DNA of 64,000 bases from Pseudomonas sp. WN033. Lineage in GTDB: Bacteria; Pseudomonadota; Gammaproteobacteria; Pseudomonadales; Pseudomonadaceae. Made by a program: the position numbers and the translations under genes. The stretch spans positions 124,001-188,000 of the forward strand of contig NSKG01000007.1 of NCBI GenBank assembly GCA_002287035.1. Direction: 5' to 3'. Shown one piece after another: positions 61,453 through 64,000 of the stretch; the first letter of the stretch is position 1; the number at the start of each line of letters is the position of its first letter. The notes beneath the pieces are model-generated. The model was given only the letters and a program-made list of their open reading frames with translations, was not told the origin of the DNA and did no database searches.

Positions 61453-63144
61453 ATGCCTAAAGCCTATAGCTACATAAGGTTTTCTACGCCGGACCAAGCA
61501 AGAGGCGACAGCTTTCGTCGCCAGAAGCAGCTTGCTGAAGATTTCTGCACATCTCACGGCCTTGAGTTAGCTTCATCAAAAGAGTACACCTTCTTGGACA
61601 GAGGGCGCTCTGCATATAAATCTGAGCACGTTACCGATGAGGGTGAGTTGAAACGATTTTTAGATTTAGTAGATAACGGAGACATTAAAAGAGGTTCTTA
61701 TCTATTAGTCGAGTCGATGGATAGGCTTTCACGGGAAAGGGTTAATATTGCTCTTGAAAGATTCTTAGGCATGATAAACAAGGGAATCAACATCTGCACC
61801 CTTGCTGACAAAAAAATATACTCATCTAACTCAGATAACATTTCGCTAGAACTAATAGCTTCTATCGCTTATATGATGAAAGCCTATAGCGAGAGCTCTG
61901 AAAAGGGCTTTAGAGTAAGCAAAGCATGGGAAGAAAAGAAAAAAAATGCACGGCAGAAACTTTTACCACTTGGAAAAGCGTGTCCTCAATGGCTAGAGCT
62001 AGTCGAAGGGAAATATACACCAATACCAAGCAGAGTTAAGATTATAGAGAGGATCTTTTCATTATGCACAAATGAGGGAAGAGGAAAAAGAGCAATTTGT
62101 AAAATATTGAATAGCGAAAGCATTCCGGCGTTTGGCAGCATCAACAGAAATAAATCAGGCACATGGTCTGACAGCTCAATTCACAAAATACTTCATAATC
62201 GAGCTGTTATTGGGGAATACCAGCCAACAAAACTCTTAAACGGCAGAAGAGTTAACGATGGTGACGCAATCAAAAATTACTACCCCGAAATTATATCAGA
62301 ATCAGAATTTTATAAAGCGGCGTCTGTTCAAAAACAAAGATTAAAGTACAAAACAACCAAGCAATCAAAAACATTCAACTTATGGCAGGGCATTGGAAAA
62401 TGTGACCTATGCGCATCCTCAATGAACCTAATAAACAAAGGATCTGGGCCGAAAGGCTATTCTTATATAGGGTGTGCCGGACTAAGAAAAGGAACTTGTA
62501 ATTCCAAATACCTTCGCTTAGAAAAAGCTGACCTTGCGTTTCGCGAGGTCTTAGCAAAGGTCAACTCTGAAGCACTAATCTATGAGAGCAAAAATAAAAA
62601 ACTCTCTAGTCTTGAGGAAGCTCATGCACAAAGAGATAAAGAACACAACCACCTTGAAGAGTGGAAAAAAATGCTCTCAGATGCTCCATCAAAATCACTT
62701 GCCGAGAGGATATGTGAACTGGAAATAATCATCGAAGAACTTGATCGCAAAATAGAGTCCTTGACAGTTGAAATTTCCAGCACAGGAGTGAAAAACAAAG
62801 ACGCCTTCTTTAAAAGTATTGACCTGGAAAGCTACGAGGGAAGATTTAAGGCCAATAGCTTATTAAAAAGACTTGGACTCATAATCAAGATAGGACAGCT
62901 AAAACTACCGGGGGGCTATAGATGGTTTTTCACTGTCTCAAGCGAGGAAAGTGATGAGTTTGAATTTATGATCGAGATATCAACTGATGACTTTATCTCT
63001 TGGGGCTTTCATACATGGGATATAGACATGGCAAGCCTAGCATTGGAACAAAGTGACATGACGGCTGAGCAGTTAAATAATGCAAAAGCTATGACAGAGC
63101 TGCAAAATATGACCTATAAATTGGCTAAAACGGAAACCAAATGA
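61453..63144 (+). CDS. Large serine recombinase (integrase)
   Basis: A 563-residue site-specific recombinase that probably integrated the element. The resolvase-like catalytic domain (about 1-150) has the nucleophile Ser11 in YIRFSTPDQ and the MDRLSRER arginine motif near residue 91. A recombinase domain (about 170-290) precedes a zinc ribbon (C317, C320, C341, C349) and a coiled-coil motif of Glu/Lys-rich heptads (about 370-440), then a C-terminal beta-rich segment. The layout matches large serine integrases. The ATG follows aaggaatgag. A/T-rich codons contrast with the flanking comM. It may need a separate directionality factor to excise. Confidence 0.92.
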   Translation: MPKAYSYIRFSTPDQARGDSFRRQKQLAEDFCTSHGLELASSKEYTFLDRGRSAYKSEHVTDEGELKRFLDLVDNGDIKRGSYLLVESMDRLSRERVNIALERFLGMINKGINICTLADKKIYSSNSDNISLELIASIAYMMKAYSESSEKGFRVSKAWEEKKKNARQKLLPLGKACPQWLELVEGKYTPIPSRVKIIERIFSLCTNEGRGKRAICKILNSESIPAFGSINRNKSGTWSDSSIHKILHNRAVIGEYQPTKLLNGRRVNDGDAIKNYYPEIISESEFYKAASVQKQRLKYKTTKQSKTFNLWQGIGKCDLCASSMNLINKGSGPKGYSYIGCAGLRKGTCNSKYLRLEKADLAFREVLAKVNSEALIYESKNKKLSSLEEAHAQRDKEHNHLEEWKKMLSDAPSKSLAERICELEIIIEELDRKIESLTVEISSTGVKNKDAFFKSIDLESYEGRFKANSLLKRLGLIIKIGQLKLPGGYRWFFTVSSEESDEFEFMIEISTDDFISWGFHTWDIDMASLALEQSDMTAEQLNNAKAMTELQNMTYKLAKTETK

Positions 63145-63305
63145 CCGCATCAAAAAACCCAAGAACCAAACCCCCCAGCCTACCCACAAGGCACCTAGAG
63201 CCCTTATAATAAGGAGCCTTCGATGCTTTTTATCAACCAGAGCATCTAGGGTTCTCAGATACAGTATAGGAAAGACTTTGATTCAATCAGCGAGGTGATT
63301 AATAC

Positions 63306-63767
63306 ATGACAGAAACAAGCAATGCTAAAACAGCAAGAAAGTTAATATCTTTGCTAGAAATGCACAATTGGAAATACCAGCTATCTATATTCAGCGAAAA
63401 CATCAATGAATCAGAAATTTTAGCTGAGAATTACCACAAAATAACACAAGGAATTCGCAAAAGAGAAAAAGCATCACCCATATTAATAATCAAGAGAACG
63501 CACTACGATGTAGGCCATAGAAAATTACAGGCATATATCACGATATTTTCTTCGAAAGACATAAAGAAAACCATAGAGAGCGCATGTGAAGGTTTGCCAA
63601 TTGTAACAAACACATTAAAACAAAAAGTCTCAGATTTGTTAATTTCTAGAACTTGCAACGCTTACAGAAAGCAAAAACTTCAAAACCTGCATCAATTCTA
63701 TGGAAAAAAAGCTAGGAGGTACTCCATATTAAACAAAACATTATTGGCATCCATCCTAAAAGCTTAG
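63306..63767 (+). CDS. Hypothetical protein of the comM island
   Basis: A 153-residue basic protein (MTETSNAKTARKLISLLEMHNW...), rich in Lys, Ile and Ser, with no signal peptide, membrane segment or motif that I recognise. A gaggtg ribosome site precedes the ATG. It follows the serine recombinase by 161 bp on the same strand; the gap contains a small dyad (gatgct/agcatc at 63222-63246). Size, charge and position fit an accessory or directionality protein of the element, but this is only a possibility. Confidence 0.6.
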   Translation: MTETSNAKTARKLISLLEMHNWKYQLSIFSENINESEILAENYHKITQGIRKREKASPILIIKRTHYDVGHRKLQAYITIFSSKDIKKTIESACEGLPIVTNTLKQKVSDLLISRTCNAYRKQKLQNLHQFYGKKARRYSILNKTLLASILKA

Positions 63768-63842
63768 CATGTATTTGCTCCACACCCTGTTTATCGGTTT
63801 TAAGCCGCTGATTGGCATCACCATTACAGCGGCCTAGAAAGA

Positions 63843-63998
63843 TCAGAGCTGGCTTATGGCAAACTTTCTGGCGATAGCAACTTCACTACCATACTGTTCA
63901 GTGATCGTTAGAATATCGCCTACTATTCTATACTTTATGATTGAATCTTCGGAATGAGTACGCCAGCGACCATCATGAGCCCCCCATAACACTCTGTC
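63843..63998 (-). CDS. C-terminal end of an unknown minus-strand gene (continues outside window)
   Basis: The minus strand is open from the window edge to a TGA at 63843-63845, giving 51 residues that read DRVLWGAHDGRWRTHSED and later YRIVGDILTITEQYGSEVAIARKFAISQL. Composition looks like protein (balanced, hydrophobic periodicity) and the other two minus frames are broken. It converges on the hypothetical gene at 63306-63767. No family recognised. Confidence 0.45.
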   Translation of the reverse strand, partial: DRVLWGAHDGRWRTHSEDSIIKYRIVGDILTITEQYGSEVAIARKFAISQL

Positions 63999-64000
63999 AC

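Larger units (their letters stand above)
61419..64000. mobile_element. One end of an island or prophage integrated in comM
   Basis: From about 61419 to the window end the sequence is strikingly A/T-rich compared with the flanking genes. It begins 35 bp before a large serine recombinase oriented into the element, followed by two unknown genes. The boundary coincides exactly with the break in comM, so this is the integrase-proximal end of an element that inserted there. The exact crossover dinucleotide cannot be set without the other junction. Extent, cargo and att sites beyond 64000 are unseen. Confidence 0.85.

Noticed and set aside
1-64000. CRISPR arrays, rRNA operons, replication origin
   Set aside because: No regularly spaced direct repeats, no 16S/23S-like stretches and no cluster of DnaA boxes with dnaA/dnaN or repA genes were seen.

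Overview
The window looks like chromosomal DNA of a pseudomonad (Pseudomonas or a close relative such as Halopseudomonas). The evidence is gene neighbourhood and protein character, judged from memory of the family and not from a database search. Typical Pseudomonas blocks are present: dadA/lrp/FAD oxidoreductase; ampDh2-diguanylate cyclase-endonuclease-dsbA-cytochrome c4-engB-(ErsA)-polA-DUF2782-thrB; znuA/zur-znuC-znuB; the coxB-coxA-ctaG-coxC-SURF1-ctaA-cyoE-SCO oxidase block; prlC-yheV/gamma carbonic anhydrase; and cytochrome c5-rep-GGDEF/EAL-comM. Some blocks that I recall as distant in P. aeruginosa are adjacent here, so the chromosome order is rearranged.

Layout. 1-3181: D-amino-acid dehydrogenase (cut by the window edge), a divergent Lrp-type regulator and an amine-oxidising flavoprotein. 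3380-9535, all on the minus strand: an RNase J-like nuclease, a double Gate-domain membrane protein, a lipoprotein amidase, a diguanylate cyclase and an endonuclease/exonuclease/phosphatase-fold protein. 9542-16431: dsbA, cytochrome c4, engB, the ErsA small-RNA locus, polA, a DUF2782 protein and homoserine kinase. 16652-29603: a more A+T-rich accessory cluster on the plus strand with two thiolases, a DUF1302 outer-membrane protein, a DUF1329 protein, a tandem HxlR-type regulator, an acyl-CoA synthetase, an acyl-CoA dehydrogenase, a carotenoid-oxygenase-family enzyme and an alpha/beta hydrolase. This reads as uptake and breakdown of a hydrophobic alkene or isoprenoid-like compound. 29747-33101: a GFA-type protein, an ECF42-type sigma factor and its YCII/VOC/DUF1428 partners. 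33114-36680: zinc uptake under Zur control and a ferritin. 36836-45488: caa3-type cytochrome c oxidase and its assembly genes. 45906-50713: a conserved hypothetical protein, yheV, prlC, gamma carbonic anhydrase and a quinone-reductase-like enzyme. 50879-60441: an ammonium-transporter/GGDEF/EAL fusion, 8-oxoguanine deaminase, tRNA-Arg(CCG), cytochrome c5, Rep helicase and a ProE-like GGDEF/EAL protein.

The right end holds the clearest mobile element. comM (yifB) is cut just upstream of its Walker A motif. From about 61420 the DNA becomes strongly A+T rich and begins with a large serine recombinase transcribed away from the junction, then an unrecognised gene and the end of a further minus-strand gene. 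This is one end of an island or prophage integrated into comM; the other end lies outside the window.

Themes. Three proteins act on cyclic-di-GMP, one of them coupled to an ammonium-sensor-like membrane domain. Regulatory sites that can be read directly are a Zur box between znuA and zur, an AlgU/sigma-22 type promoter and terminator for ErsA, and a TGTCGA-N17-CGAC element before the YCII genes. Two related roughly 140-bp terminal-inverted-repeat elements and one cattgcgagg-type dyad repeat lie between genes.
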